NCBI GenBank assembly: GCA_048013815.1
Contig: CM106585.1
Span: 5,704,001 to 5,768,000, forward strand
Length of the DNA stretch: 64,000 bases
Direction of reading: 5' to 3'
Source of the DNA: Setoptus koraiensis
Taxonomy: Eukaryota > Arthropoda
The notes below the pieces were generated by a model that was given only the letters and a program-made list of their open reading frames with translations, made no database searches and was not told the origin of the DNA. The position numbers and the translations under genes are program-made. Below are positions 1-12,700 of the stretch, piece by piece. How positions within the stretch are numbered: position 1 is the stretch's first letter; every line of letters starts with the position of its first letter.

Positions 1-2
1 CA

Positions 3-1046
3 TCAATCAATGATACTGCAACGTCGAATTCTCCTATCGTTACGTCCCTTCCAACAAGCACATACCAGCTGCAATCTGGACAAAAGAAAGTTCGACCCGG
101 GAAATGGCCACCAGGCAGATGTTCCTGTTCCAAAGGTTTCATATTTGATCAAATGGTTCGTAAATGTTTACCTTTGTCATTGGCGGATGCACGTTGTAAA
201 TCCGATGATGATTGTCGGTATATAGCTCGCACACATTGCGATCCTTCAAAGAACAAATGCCTGTGTGATGACCATCTGATATGGAGTGAACAAGAGCTAT
301 CATGTAATAAAGAAAACGATACGGCCGAAGTGAAAGTTACCGGGGAGGAAACGGATGTTACGTGGAAGGGTGGGCCACAGTCTTCAAAAATATTCACACC
401 AAATATAACAACATTTGTTATTTTTTCATTATGCGTAATATTTGGTACAGCATCGATTCTAATCATCACATATAAATGTTTCTCCACTAAAACATCATCC
501 ACTCTTATCACTGCCTCTGACCGAGACAAGCGCAGAAGGCGAGCCAACAAACAAAAGTCTAAGAAGAGCTCCAAACAAAACTCCAAAAACGATCAAGTCA
601 CTAGCGTTACAAAACCCTCATCCCAATTGTCTAATATCACGAAAGCGACAAGAGGTAGAATTCTCAACTATGACTTCGAAACAGGTAATACAAGTCCTGT
701 CTCTTGTGCCAATCCAGCAACACCTAACAGGCAAACCAGAAATTCAATATCTTCGCTCAGCTCCGACACAACTGTTAAGAGTTTGAATAACCTTGACTGC
801 GAGGACAGCGATGGCTCCGATTTAGACAAAAGCGACGGAGGAGTTGCCAATCCTACGATGCTACCACCGTCACCGGTACCTAGTCAGCCCCATTATATGA
901 TGACATCAGCTCTGAAGGGAGCCAGTGCACCTTCAGCAATTGCGGCCGCCGCAGCAGCTGCAGCGAGAAAAAGAAAGGAGCGTCAGAGCGGACATCTCAC
1001 CGATTCAAACGCCAATCACAAACCACACGACCCAGTTTTTCTATGA
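3..1046 (+). CDS. EB/EGF-like cysteine-rich single-pass membrane protein, 5' partial
   Basis: The frame is open from base 3 to the stop at 1044-1046 (347 residues), so the 5' end lies outside the window. An internal ATG at 153 exists, but a C-x-C and Gly-rich stretch just upstream is in frame and belongs to the same cysteine-rich module, so the protein very probably begins further upstream. Order of parts: Ser/Thr-rich stretch, a cysteine-rich module with about nine Cys typical of EB or EGF-like ectodomains, a hydrophobic helix (FVIFSLCVIFGTASILIITY), a basic stop-transfer tail (DRDKRRRRANKQ), then a long Ser/Asn-rich cytoplasmic region ending in a poly-Ala run and a basic patch. This predicts a type I surface protein with cysteine-rich ectodomain. 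Function is not recognised. A poly(A) signal follows at 1388. Confidence 0.7.
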   Translation, partial: SINDTATSNSPIVTSLPTSTYQLQSGQKKVRPGKWPPGRCSCSKGFIFDQMVRKCLPLSLADARCKSDDDCRYIARTHCDPSKNKCLCDDHLIWSEQELSCNKENDTAEVKVTGEETDVTWKGGPQSSKIFTPNITTFVIFSLCVIFGTASILIITYKCFSTKTSSTLITASDRDKRRRRANKQKSKKSSKQNSKNDQVTSVTKPSSQLSNITKATRGRILNYDFETGNTSPVSCANPATPNRQTRNSISSLSSDTTVKSLNNLDCEDSDGSDLDKSDGGVANPTMLPPSPVPSQPHYMMTSALKGASAPSAIAAAAAAAARKRKERQSGHLTDSNANHKPHDPVFL

Positions 1047-1175
1047 TTTGGTTTAATACTCCAACATTGAAATATACATGGGCTATTCATTAGGAATGAG
1101 AACCTCAATTTGAAGCACACTGATACTTTTCATGCTGCTCTTTCCGCTAGCATAAAATTCTGCTGCGAATCCACG

Positions 1176-1430
1176 GCCATTGCTTTATTTTGACTATGAT
1201 GGCTTAGATCGCGGACTTTACTCGCTTTTAAAACATCTGCGGCATTTTTTATATATTGACTTGTACTGTTGAAATCTCTTGTATTTGTTACTATTCCTAC
1301 TTATAGAGAATTGTTTTACTTGTGCTAAAGTTACTAGCTAATGTTTTATAAACGTTTTATAGGCACGCGACACATCGATAAGTGAAAAATAAATTCTGTT
1401 ACAAATGGACAGCAGTCTTTTATGCAAACA
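1176..1430 (+). repeat. 3' UTR segment duplicated at 3276-3485 (copy A)
   Basis: Ordered blocks match copy B in the same orientation, for example TTGACTATGATGGCTTAGAT against TTGACCACGATGGCTCAGAT, and TAGAGAATTGTT, TATAAACGTT and AATAAATTC in both. The similarity is imperfect, with indels, so the duplication is old. It includes the poly(A) signal of the upstream membrane-protein gene. Confidence 0.6.
1388..1393 (+). terminator. Poly(A) signal AATAAA
   Basis: Canonical hexamer 342 bases after the stop codon of the EB/transmembrane gene. Confidence 0.55.
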
Positions 1431-1690
1431 CTTATTTTGGCGAGTGATCCAAAGATTACACGTTTCCCCTTCGTCGGATTCTAAAACAATAATAATTATA
1501 TATTTGATTGAATTTGAGTAGAGGATTCAAAGGATTTTCTCTCCACGGTAGTGTGACTACGACAATAGTACATATCGAAAGATGATGTTTGGACTGAGTT
1601 AACTAAACACTTCTAACCGAAGCAAAGTGAAACAAAATCAGACGCGGTGGAATTCTATGATTTTAGTGTTTGGTTGACAATAACTTAATT

Positions 1691-1696
1691 TTTATT
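1691..1696 (-). terminator. Poly(A) signal AATAAA (minus strand)
   Basis: TTTATT on the plus strand, 83 bases past the stop codon of the small secreted protein gene. Confidence 0.5.
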
Positions 1697-1778
1697 CTCT
1701 TGCAAAAGACGCAAACTTCATTAGCATTTGTGAATTGAGTGTAACTGGGCGGAATCCGAAAGTATGTCAATTTGTTGT

Positions 1779-2316
1779 CTATTTGCCTTTGCCGACTGGA
1801 TGCTTATCGTGCCATCCAAAAGCTCCCTTTTTGGCTGTCCAAGCGCCCATGTCCAACCAACCTTTGGCTCCATGTCCGTGGTGACCATGATGACCTAAGT
1901 GTGTAGTAAGTGATAGTTGAATCAGAGCTAACTGTTAGAAATATCCCAAACAAAATGTAAGAATAGATTCGTTTGGATGCTGGCAATTACTTACTTGCTG
2001 CAGTTTTCAGATCCATCGAGCGTTTTTGTTGCTGAGGATGCATGCTTATGTGAGCTTGAGGTCTCGATTCTGCCGGCGACTCATCAATTGATTGAGTATC
2101 TGGAACTTGGATCAAAACTGGAATAGCTTGAGTTTCATCGATGTTCATACCATTGTTGATTAAATCTCGCTGCGTGACACCACGTTGTTGTTTTGATGGA
2201 TAATCATCCCTGTCTATATCTTCCGAAGATGATGGGCGGCATTCGTAGGAATTTAAAAAAAGTGAACCACACACCAAGATGCTGGCCACCAATAACGTTA
2301 TCGATGTGGTAGACAT
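1779..2316 (-). CDS. Small secreted protein with C-terminal Gly/His/Trp-rich tail, two exons
   Basis: Exon 1 is 2316-1995 and exon 2 is 1894-1779. The 100-base intron has donor GTAAGT at 1994 and acceptor CTTAG at 1895, and interrupts a Ser codon in phase 1. The product is 145 residues. Residues 1-26 form a signal peptide (hydrophobic TLLVASILVCGSLFL, then YEC). An acidic, Gln-rich spacer follows with one dibasic KR site. The tail has a HHGHHGHG stretch, then GWLDMGAW, GAFGW and DKHPVGKGK. The aromatic-glycine spacing looks like a conserved mature peptide or matrix segment, with the first part as pro-region. No known neuropeptide or cuticle motif is recognised. A poly(A) signal lies 83 bases downstream. 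Confidence 0.75.
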
Positions 2317-3275
2317 TTTGCTTCTTTTGTTTAGTCAATCTAAATCAACACTGGACGAGGATTTTGATGTTAAGTAGTTGTGATGCAAACTTTTCAAGTC
2401 TCTTTCGATAAATAAGTTAAAAATTTATCCAGCTTCCCTTCTTATACTGCAGTTCGGATGAAACTTAACTGAACTGATGATACGCTCAGTTTACTGCAGT
2501 TATCAAGCTAGAACAAAGAAATTACTGGTGATGGCAGTGAGGAAGGTCGCGTTGACATCCTTTAATAGCTAATAGTGATTGACTAAATCTTTTAGATTTC
2601 CAACAACCACCATTCTTTATGAATCGAGCTCAGAGATGGGTCATCCAAGTGTAAATGTATATATTTTACATTGTAGATGGTTTGAGATGTCTCTTGAAAA
2701 TTTATCGATCACAATTGTCGAGTGAACTATAGTGTAAAGAATGGATAGCACAGGTAGTGAGCAGGATGAGCACAAATCACGATTCACGGTAACATTCGTT
2801 GAAGGTGTAAAAGTTGTACCTATAGAATGACATAAAATTGCTACCAGTGATCAAGTCACCTCCCAATCAATTAGCGAGTTTTAAGCGCAACAAAGCCAGA
2901 ACTTGAAACAAGTGTCATCAACAGAGAACAGTGAATGTACGCTTGCACTTTCTTAACAAATAAATTGCTAAGGTTACAGTATGAGCCTGCCCTTGTGTCA
3001 TAAATTGACAATCATCAGTTGTTTGTTATCATGCCCACACAAGGTTCTCAATGGATGCTGCTGTTATAATTCAAGATTACGTCATATTGTTACACCCAGA
3101 TAATTAAGTTGTGCTATTGTCTGACGATCTCTCTACATGAACTACTCCACTCGCCCGAGCCTGTAAGATCGCAAACTGTAAGGGTTGGAAACCCTCTTTT
3201 TACGATTACGAAGCACCAATGAATTTTGAATTCAAGTATCAAGGCCTCTCAAGAATCTACCATTACCTTATGAAA

Positions 3276-3485
3276 GAACATTGACCACGATGGCTCAGAT
3301 CGCATTAGACTAAACGCTAGCTATCTAGACCATCTGTGCTGTTTATTGACTTGTTAAACGGTTAAACAATCTTGTATTTGATGCTACTGCTACTAGTAGA
3401 GAATTGTTGCAATTGCGCTGAAGATTCTGGCAAGTGTTGTATAAACGTTCTGTTCAACAAATAAATTCCGTTTCATACAAACACA
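3276..3485 (+). repeat. 3' UTR-like segment, copy B of 1176-1430
   Basis: Direct-orientation diverged copy of the 3' end of the EB/transmembrane gene, including its own AATAAA at 3460-3465. It overlaps the presumed 3' UTR of enolase on the other strand and may be the tail of a decayed tandem duplicate. Confidence 0.55.
3342..3347 (-). terminator. Poly(A) signal for enolase (minus strand)
   Basis: TTTATT on the plus strand, 161 bases downstream of the enolase stop codon and inside the duplicated segment. Confidence 0.45.
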
Positions 3486-3507
3486 TACCGATCTATCATG
3501 TAAACAT

Positions 3508-5835
<2,328 letters not shown>

Positions 5836-5919
5836 ATACAGTAGTTTCTTCGTGTCATACAGTAGTTTCTTCGTGCGATACAGTAGTTTCGTCATACGAT
5901 ACAGTAGTTGGATTTCGTT
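5836..5919. repeat. 21-bp tandem repeat, four units
   Basis: Units start at 5836, 5857, 5878 and 5899, each beginning ATACAGTAGTT. Units 1 and 2 are nearly identical and units 3 and 4 diverged. Confidence 0.85.
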
Positions 5920-5975
5920 GGATCTGGGTGCCCCGGGGGCCGTTTCCAGGCACAATGGCCGCGCGAAATCGAGTC

Positions 5976-6634
5976 AACATTATCGGTTTGAAAACTGTAT
6001 TCATAGGACGCCTCAAGTCTAGACTAATTACTGGCGCCAGTGGCACAAACTCATCTTTATCGCGTGAACGTTTTTCAATTGTATTTCAGTTTTTTCTCTG
6101 CTCACTGTTCACACTAGTACACTGGCTGTTTGCTGCAACTTTGCCCTATTCGATAACATTCATCATTTCTCAGAGTTGGCACTTACAAAAACAACAATTC
6201 AGTTCTGTCAGCCACGCCAGAAGCGAGATATACGTGCAATAAAAATGAACAACAACAATCGGTGGCGCCTTACTCATTTGATGACCCTGTTAGCTAACTC
6301 TCCTCTCGAGCAATGCAACATGGGATAAACCAACCCGCAGCACTGGCGCTACCAGTTGCTGTTCGTTATTATATGAAATGTATCTCACAACTCTGCAGCC
6401 TGATGATGACTCCTATCGAATGGGATAGAGTTGTCGTGAACAGTCAATGGCACGATCGATGTTCACGGGCAATCATACAGATCGTACAGAATCTGTACTA
6501 CAGATGTGAAAAAAAAAACTGTGATCCACTAATGAATCACATTCACACAACAGCGATGAATCCGTGCAACTGGCGCCAGTAGTAAGTCTAGACTCGAGGC
6601 GTCTTTTGAATAAAGTTTTCAATTCGAAAATGTT
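5976..6634. mobile_element. Long inverted-repeat (foldback/MITE-like) element
   Basis: The left arm (about 5976-6178) and right arm (about 6388-6634) are imperfect reverse complements with indels. The best block is GACGCCTCAAGTCTAGAC against the complement of GTCTAGACTCGAGGCGTC, followed by a shared ACTGGCGCCAGT. A further shared block reads CTATTCGATA on the left, with its complement on the right. About 210 bases separate the arms. No transposase is encoded, so it is either a non-autonomous foldback element or a locally generated inverted duplication. Confidence 0.6.
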
Positions 6635-6744
6635 TACTCCAAATCTGAAGACTTTCATCAGCACGATCATTTTACAAATGGCCACCGAACCATCCAAATC
6701 TGGTGAAATCCTTCAAATTAATAACAGCATATCACATTTTCGTC

Positions 6745-7299
6745 ATGAATCGTTCGATAGCGCCTCGCTTCCCGTATTCGAAAGGTCGAAACAACAATAT
6801 TAAGGTTCCCCCAATGGGTTCATACTGTCGCCTGTGCTACTCAAATGGGGAACCAGAACAGTTCTACCGAAACCACACACTCAAGGATAGGGACAATCAG
6901 GTGACATGCCCAGTCCTCAAGAACTACGTCTGTCCTCATTGTCACCAAAAGGGTATTCATACGGCAAGCTACTGCGACAAATTGGATCGCTACGCGAAGA
7001 GAAATGAAGCACAATCAAATCCCAGGCCAATCGCTCCTCTACTAAGAACTAAGACTCAATCCAGCGGACGTCGTAAACCGGTGAAAAACAACTCAATGTC
7101 GTCCGACTCTTCGTTTGGAAGTATCGGGACTTGGTCCCCCAGCGAGGCACCCTCAACATCGACATCATCGTCGTCGTCAGCGAGAACTAATCGCAATTTG
7201 GATAATTCTAATGAATTTAAGATACGATTCGCGCCAGAAACAATCTCATTGCTGGTCCAAAGAATAATTTTATCTCTTATATTGAATTACAGAGTATAA
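6745..7299 (+). CDS. nanos: Nanos-type CCHC zinc-finger RNA-binding protein
   Basis: 184 residues from the ATG at 6745. Nanos proteins pair with Pumilio and recruit the CCR4-NOT deadenylase to repress mRNAs in germ cells and embryos. Finger 1 is canonical: C28-x2-C31-x12-H44-x10-C55, including the family strings NGEP, LKDRD and CPVLKNYVCP. Finger 2 is C63-x2-C66-x5-H72-x4-C77, two residues shorter than the usual x7 spacing. After the fingers comes a Ser-rich, low-complexity tail. The N-terminus is short, with no clear NOT1-interaction motif, so an upstream coding exon may be missing. The frame continues upstream of the ATG without another Met. It converges on transaldolase with 13 bases between stop codons. 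Confidence 0.82.
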   Translation: MNRSIAPRFPYSKGRNNNIKVPPMGSYCRLCYSNGEPEQFYRNHTLKDRDNQVTCPVLKNYVCPHCHQKGIHTASYCDKLDRYAKRNEAQSNPRPIAPLLRTKTQSSGRRKPVKNNSMSSDSSFGSIGTWSPSEAPSTSTSSSSSARTNRNLDNSNEFKIRFAPETISLLVQRIILSLILNYRV

Positions 7300-7312
7300 A
7301 GTTCAAAACACA

Positions 7313-8248
7313 TTAGCTTAGCATTGCTGAAATAACCGACTCCAACTTTACTTGATCCTCGACGAACTTTCTTATTCCTTCGCCCAGTTTGAAATGTGCC
7401 ATGCTGTTTTGGTTAAGGGCAAATCGGAAAGATTTCTCGCTAACATCCACCTTTTTAATGTCCAACAACTTAGCTTTTGAATCCTCCAACTGCCTGTCGA
7501 CCGTGACTCCTTGCTCACTATCAAGCTGACCTAGGAGAGCAGGCGAAATGGTCAACAAATCACAACCGGCCAGACATTTGATCTCGCTGATGTTACGAAA
7601 TGAGGCGCCCATGACAACTGTCTTATAGCCAAATTTCTTGTAATAGTTATAGATTCCGGTGACACTTTTGACTCCGGGATCTTCGAATGGGTTCTCGTAG
7701 TGTTTGACTTGATAGAAGTCATAGATACGACCAACGAATGGCGAAATGAGTGTTGCCCCTACTTCGGCGCAAGCTGCGGCCTGCTCCAAGCTAAAAAGTA
7801 ATGTCATGTTACAATGATATCCATATTGACTCTCTAGAACCTTAGCTGCCTGAATACCTTCCCAAGTGGACGCCAATTTAATAAGGATCCTGTCCTTGTT
7901 GATTCCCAAAGATTCATACAACTTGATTAACTTGACGGCTTTGTCAATCGAACCTTGAGTATCGAAACTCAGACGGGCATCAACCTCAGTGGACACTCTA
8001 CCTGGAACAATCTTGAGAATTTCACATCCAAATAGTACATTCAGATAGTCCATGGTAGCTTCGAGATTTTTTTCGCCCAAAGCTATGGCCTTATCTATGA
8101 TATGCTTGTACTCAGGTTTTTGAGCTGCTTGTAGTATTAATGATGGGTTAGTTGTGGCATCAGTGGGCTTGAATTTTGCCATTAACTCAAAGTCCCCAGT
8201 GTCGGCAACCACAACACTATGTTTACGTAATTGCTCCAAAGATGACAT
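7313..8248 (-). CDS. Taldo: Transaldolase
   Basis: Intronless, 311 residues from the ATG at 8248 ([20 protein letters not shown]). It transfers a three-carbon dihydroxyacetone unit between sugar phosphates in the non-oxidative pentose phosphate pathway in the cytosol. Family motifs visible: the catalytic-acid region ADTGDF with Asp16, [11 protein letters not shown] (29-39), and the Schiff-base lysine Lys124 in [16 protein letters not shown]. Further signatures are [27 protein letters not shown] and GASFRN. Length is slightly shorter than the roughly 335-residue animal enzymes, mostly at the N-terminus. The frame is open a few codons further upstream without an ATG. Its 3' UTR must overlap the nanos transcript on the other strand. 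Confidence 0.95.
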   Translation of the reverse strand: MSSLEQLRKHSVVVADTGDFELMAKFKPTDATTNPSLILQAAQKPEYKHIIDKAIALGEKNLEATMDYLNVLFGCEILKIVPGRVSTEVDARLSFDTQGSIDKAVKLIKLYESLGINKDRILIKLASTWEGIQAAKVLESQYGYHCNMTLLFSLEQAAACAEVGATLISPFVGRIYDFYQVKHYENPFEDPGVKSVTGIYNYYKKFGYKTVVMGASFRNISEIKCLAGCDLLTISPALLGQLDSEQGVTVDRQLEDSKAKLLDIKKVDVSEKSFRFALNQNSMAHFKLGEGIRKFVEDQVKLESVISAMLS

Positions 8249-9735
8249 TGTAGAATAAGTAATTGAAGTAAAATTTCTTAATGAGATGAAGTAAAACAAT
8301 GAAGTAATTTCAACCTAAAATGAAGCCGTAATGTAAGCTATTCCTTTAAATACTGAACTTAATACTGGGTGTGATCGGACTTGAATCTGAAAAGGCAATC
8401 AAATTTATGAGACAGCGATTGTACTAAACACAAGTGGTAAGATCATCATCATCAATGAGTGTCTGTGAGTGCAAGAAGATTTGCGTTATATAATAATGTT
8501 GAGCCGGCAACCTGTTTAGATCTCTCGAAGTTAATCGATAGTAGTTAGTGTGTGCAAGCTACACAGTCTAGCTTGATAGCCGGTATCATTGATACTTTTA
8601 CACCTCACTAGCACTCGCACACCACTACAACTGTGTGCAAAAGTAGAGATGTTATATGAGATGAAGATTTGTTTCCTCCCTGCTGAAGCCACCAAGACTT
8701 TCCTTGTTACCGTGCCTATCCATGGCGACTTGTTGAGAGTTCAAAATACGGAGTATAGTTATATTCTCCGGTAGATAGCACGAGATGCTTGACATGTGTC
8801 TTTTTTTAAAAATTTGAAAGAGGTTGAAGTAAATCCATCTGTCCATCAATTGTTGTTATTGCCGAACGGAACAGTTATATAATAAATCACCTCTTGCGGC
8901 TTTTAAATCTTTCAGACACTTGAAACAGAATTTGTCCTCTTGAAATATTATTCAAGGGGGAGCTGTCAGACGACATCTTGAAATCACGAGGTCGATAGAA
9001 ATATAGAATAATATTATACAAAGAAGAATATTGCTAACAAGACTTCCAGGTCTTCGGGCATCTGATGGCAAAAAAGCTAATAAATAGGTAAAAGTTACAC
9101 TGGGTCGGTGCTGAAAGGTTTCTCTGTACGAATCGTCCACTGGGAAGTACATTTGTTTTCCCCCAGAGTGAAATCGCCGGCATATTTACATGCCAAACTG
9201 TTCGTTCGAAGGGGAACCAAGTAACTGCTCATCGCCCGTTAATAAAATCAAAAATTCCTTATTGGCTTCATGATTTCCAGCACACAGAGGCAGAAAAACT
9301 AGTAGACTTTTCTTTCACTAGGTGGCTTCGAAGATTACACTTCTGTGACTACGAGTGTGTGCGTTGGCTAAAATCACATAGGATCATCATGTGTTTGTTT
9401 CAGCGTTGTTGTCATCGAGTTTCTCAGTTTTTGTTAGTTTCATTATTATTGTACGTCTGGCTATTACCTGTATTATGCATATATTTACTATTATTTGTAT
9501 TATTGAACAGACTATTCTATTAGAAGGACTCGACAAGTGGACCAAAAGGACTGATAATCAAGTCAGAGGCCGTTGTGTAAGGGAGAAACACAATGACTCG
9601 GAGGTTGACGATCTAGCATTTATTATACATTGAATAATATATTTCAATATTCCTCAAATCAAAAGAAAGCGATATTTTTGTGTCTAGAGAAACAATGAGG
9701 TCAAACGAAAACTAAATTGCCGCAGAATATTCATC
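8249..9735. other. Divergent intergenic region between transaldolase and VPS54
   Basis: This region should hold both promoters and 5' UTRs. It also contains short open frames: plus strand 8649-8774 (41 codons, followed by ATAATAAATC near 8880, a possible poly(A) signal) and plus strand 9389-9523 (44 codons, almost wholly hydrophobic). A minus-strand frame lies at 8952-9152 with a hydrophobic stretch. None matches a family I recognise. Confidence 0.4.
8649..8774 (+). CDS. Possible small ORF, 41 residues
   Basis: Starts MLYEMKICFLPAEATKTF and ends YSYILR. It has balanced composition and is followed about 105 bases later by AATAAA. The opposite strand is also open here, so the coding strand is uncertain and the ORF may be chance or a decayed exon. 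Confidence 0.2.
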   Translation: MLYEMKICFLPAEATKTFLVTVPIHGDLLRVQNTEYSYILR

Positions 9736-12700
9736 ATGAAAAAGAGACTTGAGTCCAAAGCAGACAACGCCGGTGATAGTGGCGGTCAGAATGACCCGAA
9801 CTCGCCGGGACAATCGCTGTCCTCTGCATTCATCCAATCTATCATAAACAACAGCGGCGTAGCCAAGACAAGCCACACAATACAATCAGGAGGCCCCTCC
9901 GGAGACAAAGAATCTCATCGGCAGCATGATGAACTGAAGTGGAATATAACAAACTCTGCACAAAATATAGTATCTGCTCTGGTGGATCCTAGCAAGCAGT
10001 ATGACTATGCTTTCCGTCGAGAATGGAGCAATACGTTCTCGTCAGGACCGTCCGGAATACCATCAAGTAAACTACTGAAATCAGCTTCGATGGCCAAAAG
10101 AGATGCAGAACTAAGAAGCAAACTGCGAGACTATCTAACTAAACTAGAGGAGAGAAGAATTATTAAACAGAAAGAGCTTCAAGACAAATTGTCTCAAGAA
10201 GATCAAATCCCGTCTAATCTGCCAGAAAATCATAGTAAATCTAGATCAGGCATCAAAAAAGTGCCAGATTTGTTCATGCACGATCAATTAGACTTATCAG
10301 ATTCGAAAACGTTTACAGCTATATTTGATCTACTGGTCCAAGACGTGCCTAAGAATTCGGAATCACAAAGTGAGCACACAAAAGATATCAATTCATCTAC
10401 AACATACAATAAATATACTTTCAATAAATTTCAGCTCAGACAGCTTCAAAAACAATTCACCGATTATCTGGATGCAATAGAGGAGAATCTAGCCGGACAG
10501 ATTAGTAATAGATCTGGAGACTTCTTTCAAGTTATGTCCTCGGTGGATTCTGTTATGGACGAAGTTTCCCTCGCTATTAAGAGTGTAACCAGCCTTAGGA
10601 AGAAATGTGCCACACTAAACAATGCTTTAATTCTACCAAATCTTCGGAATATACAATTGACTAAATCACGCAATAATGCTAACGAAGTATTGGTTAGGTT
10701 GAATAATATAGAAACCTTGTGCAGAGTGCAATCTAAAATACAGCTACTGTTATCGTCCTCAGATTTTGTTGGAGCACTAAATTTAATCGCAAAGTCACGA
10801 AGAATACTAGAAAATGAGCTTGTCGGCGTCGTTTGCCTCAGACACCTTGAATCTCAATTAAATGAAATAGAGAGAGTGATAGGAACCATGATGCAACAAG
10901 AATTTATAACTCTTATAACATCTGAGTGGAATCGACCTGTTCCGCCCACCCAAAATGGATACGCAATAGATCCTGATAATAATAGTAATGAGGCAAAACT
11001 CTTTGAACATGAACGTGTGCTTTCCATCGTCCAAGGTATGATAAGAATAAATAGATTGAATTTCGGGGAATATTTTCTACAAGAGGCCAGAATAGCGATT
11101 AGCACTTGTGTGAAACAAACTCTTATAGAGTTTTTGTCAGACGAAGATGATTGCATTGGCAGTGATGACAAAGTATCCCATGATGTTTACAAAACGGTCC
11201 AACTTATCAACTATACGAAATGGGTTGCCATGATAAAGATAGTATTTATTAATTTATTGTCCATACTAAAACGCATCAAGATAGTTTACAAGGTTATATT
11301 AAGTTCACTGGAGCAAGTAGAATCCTATTTATCAGATGGAAACAAATCAACTGTCACAGATTCGATCGCATTCCCGACTTCAGAAGAGGTGATAATTCCA
11401 GAGATCTTTCAAATGATTGATGCAGATGTTAAACAGAGTACTTTGAGCAGTGTCAGACAAGGCAAAAACGGACTCTCAACATCTTTTCAAGCAGTGTGCA
11501 ATTTCGCTAAACACTTGACAGTTAACTTAATAGAATGCCGCATAAAAGAGAGCAACTTTGATAAACTTTTGGCCACTGAATTTATCAATCTATCGAAATT
11601 GATAGAAGATTTTACTCGCGTCTTTTCGGACATATGTGATCGAGATCAACTGATTCTACGTTCTTTGTTGCAAACTCAAGCAGACAAATTTGTCAATAAA
11701 TTCCATGATGAACGCACTAAGAGAATTAAGTCTAATCTAGATATTGAGCAATGGAGAATGGTCGAAGAGATACCCGAGGATTTTCAACAATTAATCACCA
11801 ACATTGTCGATGATGGTATTCCATTGTGGCAATGTCTGGAGGCAGATAAGATCAAGGAGTATCAGCAACAGCAGTCTGGTAAGACCATCAAAGGTTCGTC
11901 GACACATGCCAATAATGATGTTAAAGATGTCTGTGATGTCCAACAACGAAAGAGTGAATTGCCCAAACAGGAGCAGGCCCAGAAAAAATCCGGCCGCTCA
12001 TCTGTGTTGGCCAACAAACAAAATTACGTGATAGTTAATTCTGCTATAAATCTCATAAGGACAATACTAGACTATTGCCGATGCGCTAATGATATTAAAT
12101 TTTTAAGCTCAGAGATTTTGGCTAGGCTATTCGAATTGTTACATCTGTACAATTCGACTACATATCAATTAGCTTCGTCATATTTACGCGCTGGGACACT
12201 TCAAGTGGGCGGATTGAAGACGATCACAGCAAGGAATTTGATTGTATCTCAGCGGAGTCTCAAGTTGATACTACTAGTTTTGCCATCTATACTTCAGCAT
12301 TTCGAAAGGCTTCTACCAGAGGACCATTGCTCAATGTTGAAACGTTTCGACGAGATCAGTCTGACGTTCAGAGATCACGCCGGAAAAATACCCGAACGTA
12401 TTACATCGAGAGTGAAGAACGTGATCAATAAATCGCTAGATATGTGGGAACCTAAACCGCCTGTACCATCGCCCCAGTTTTGTGCCGTATCTCAGCATCT
12501 CATGATGTTACATGACAATATCCAGGACGCTATGCCACATGATGATTTGAAGGAACTGTTCACAAAGATACACAAGACATTCAAGGACGTTCTAAGAAGC
12601 CATTTGATACGGCTGAGAATAGCCAATGATTCTGGGCCCCAGCAATGGTTGGTGACGCAAGAGCTGGCGTTTTACAAGATGAATGCCGCAAAATTAGCTG

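Larger units (their letters stand above)
1047..1778. other. 3' UTR and convergent intergenic segment
   Basis: This is AT-rich non-coding DNA between two convergent genes. It holds the plus-strand poly(A) signal at 1388-1393, the minus-strand signal at 1691-1696, and one copy of a segment that recurs near 3276-3485. Confidence 0.6.
2317..3507. other. Intergenic region with duplicated 3' UTR-like segment
   Basis: No convincing gene is seen. A short open stretch begins with an ATG at 2741 (MDSTGSEQDEHKS...), but it stops after 29 codons. The right end carries copy B of the 3' UTR-like duplication and the poly(A) signals for a possible lost plus-strand gene (3460-3465) and for enolase on the minus strand. 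Confidence 0.5.

Noticed and set aside
6703-6744. Start of nanos at 6703
   Set aside because: The codon there is GTG. The first ATG in frame is at 6745, so the shorter start was chosen.
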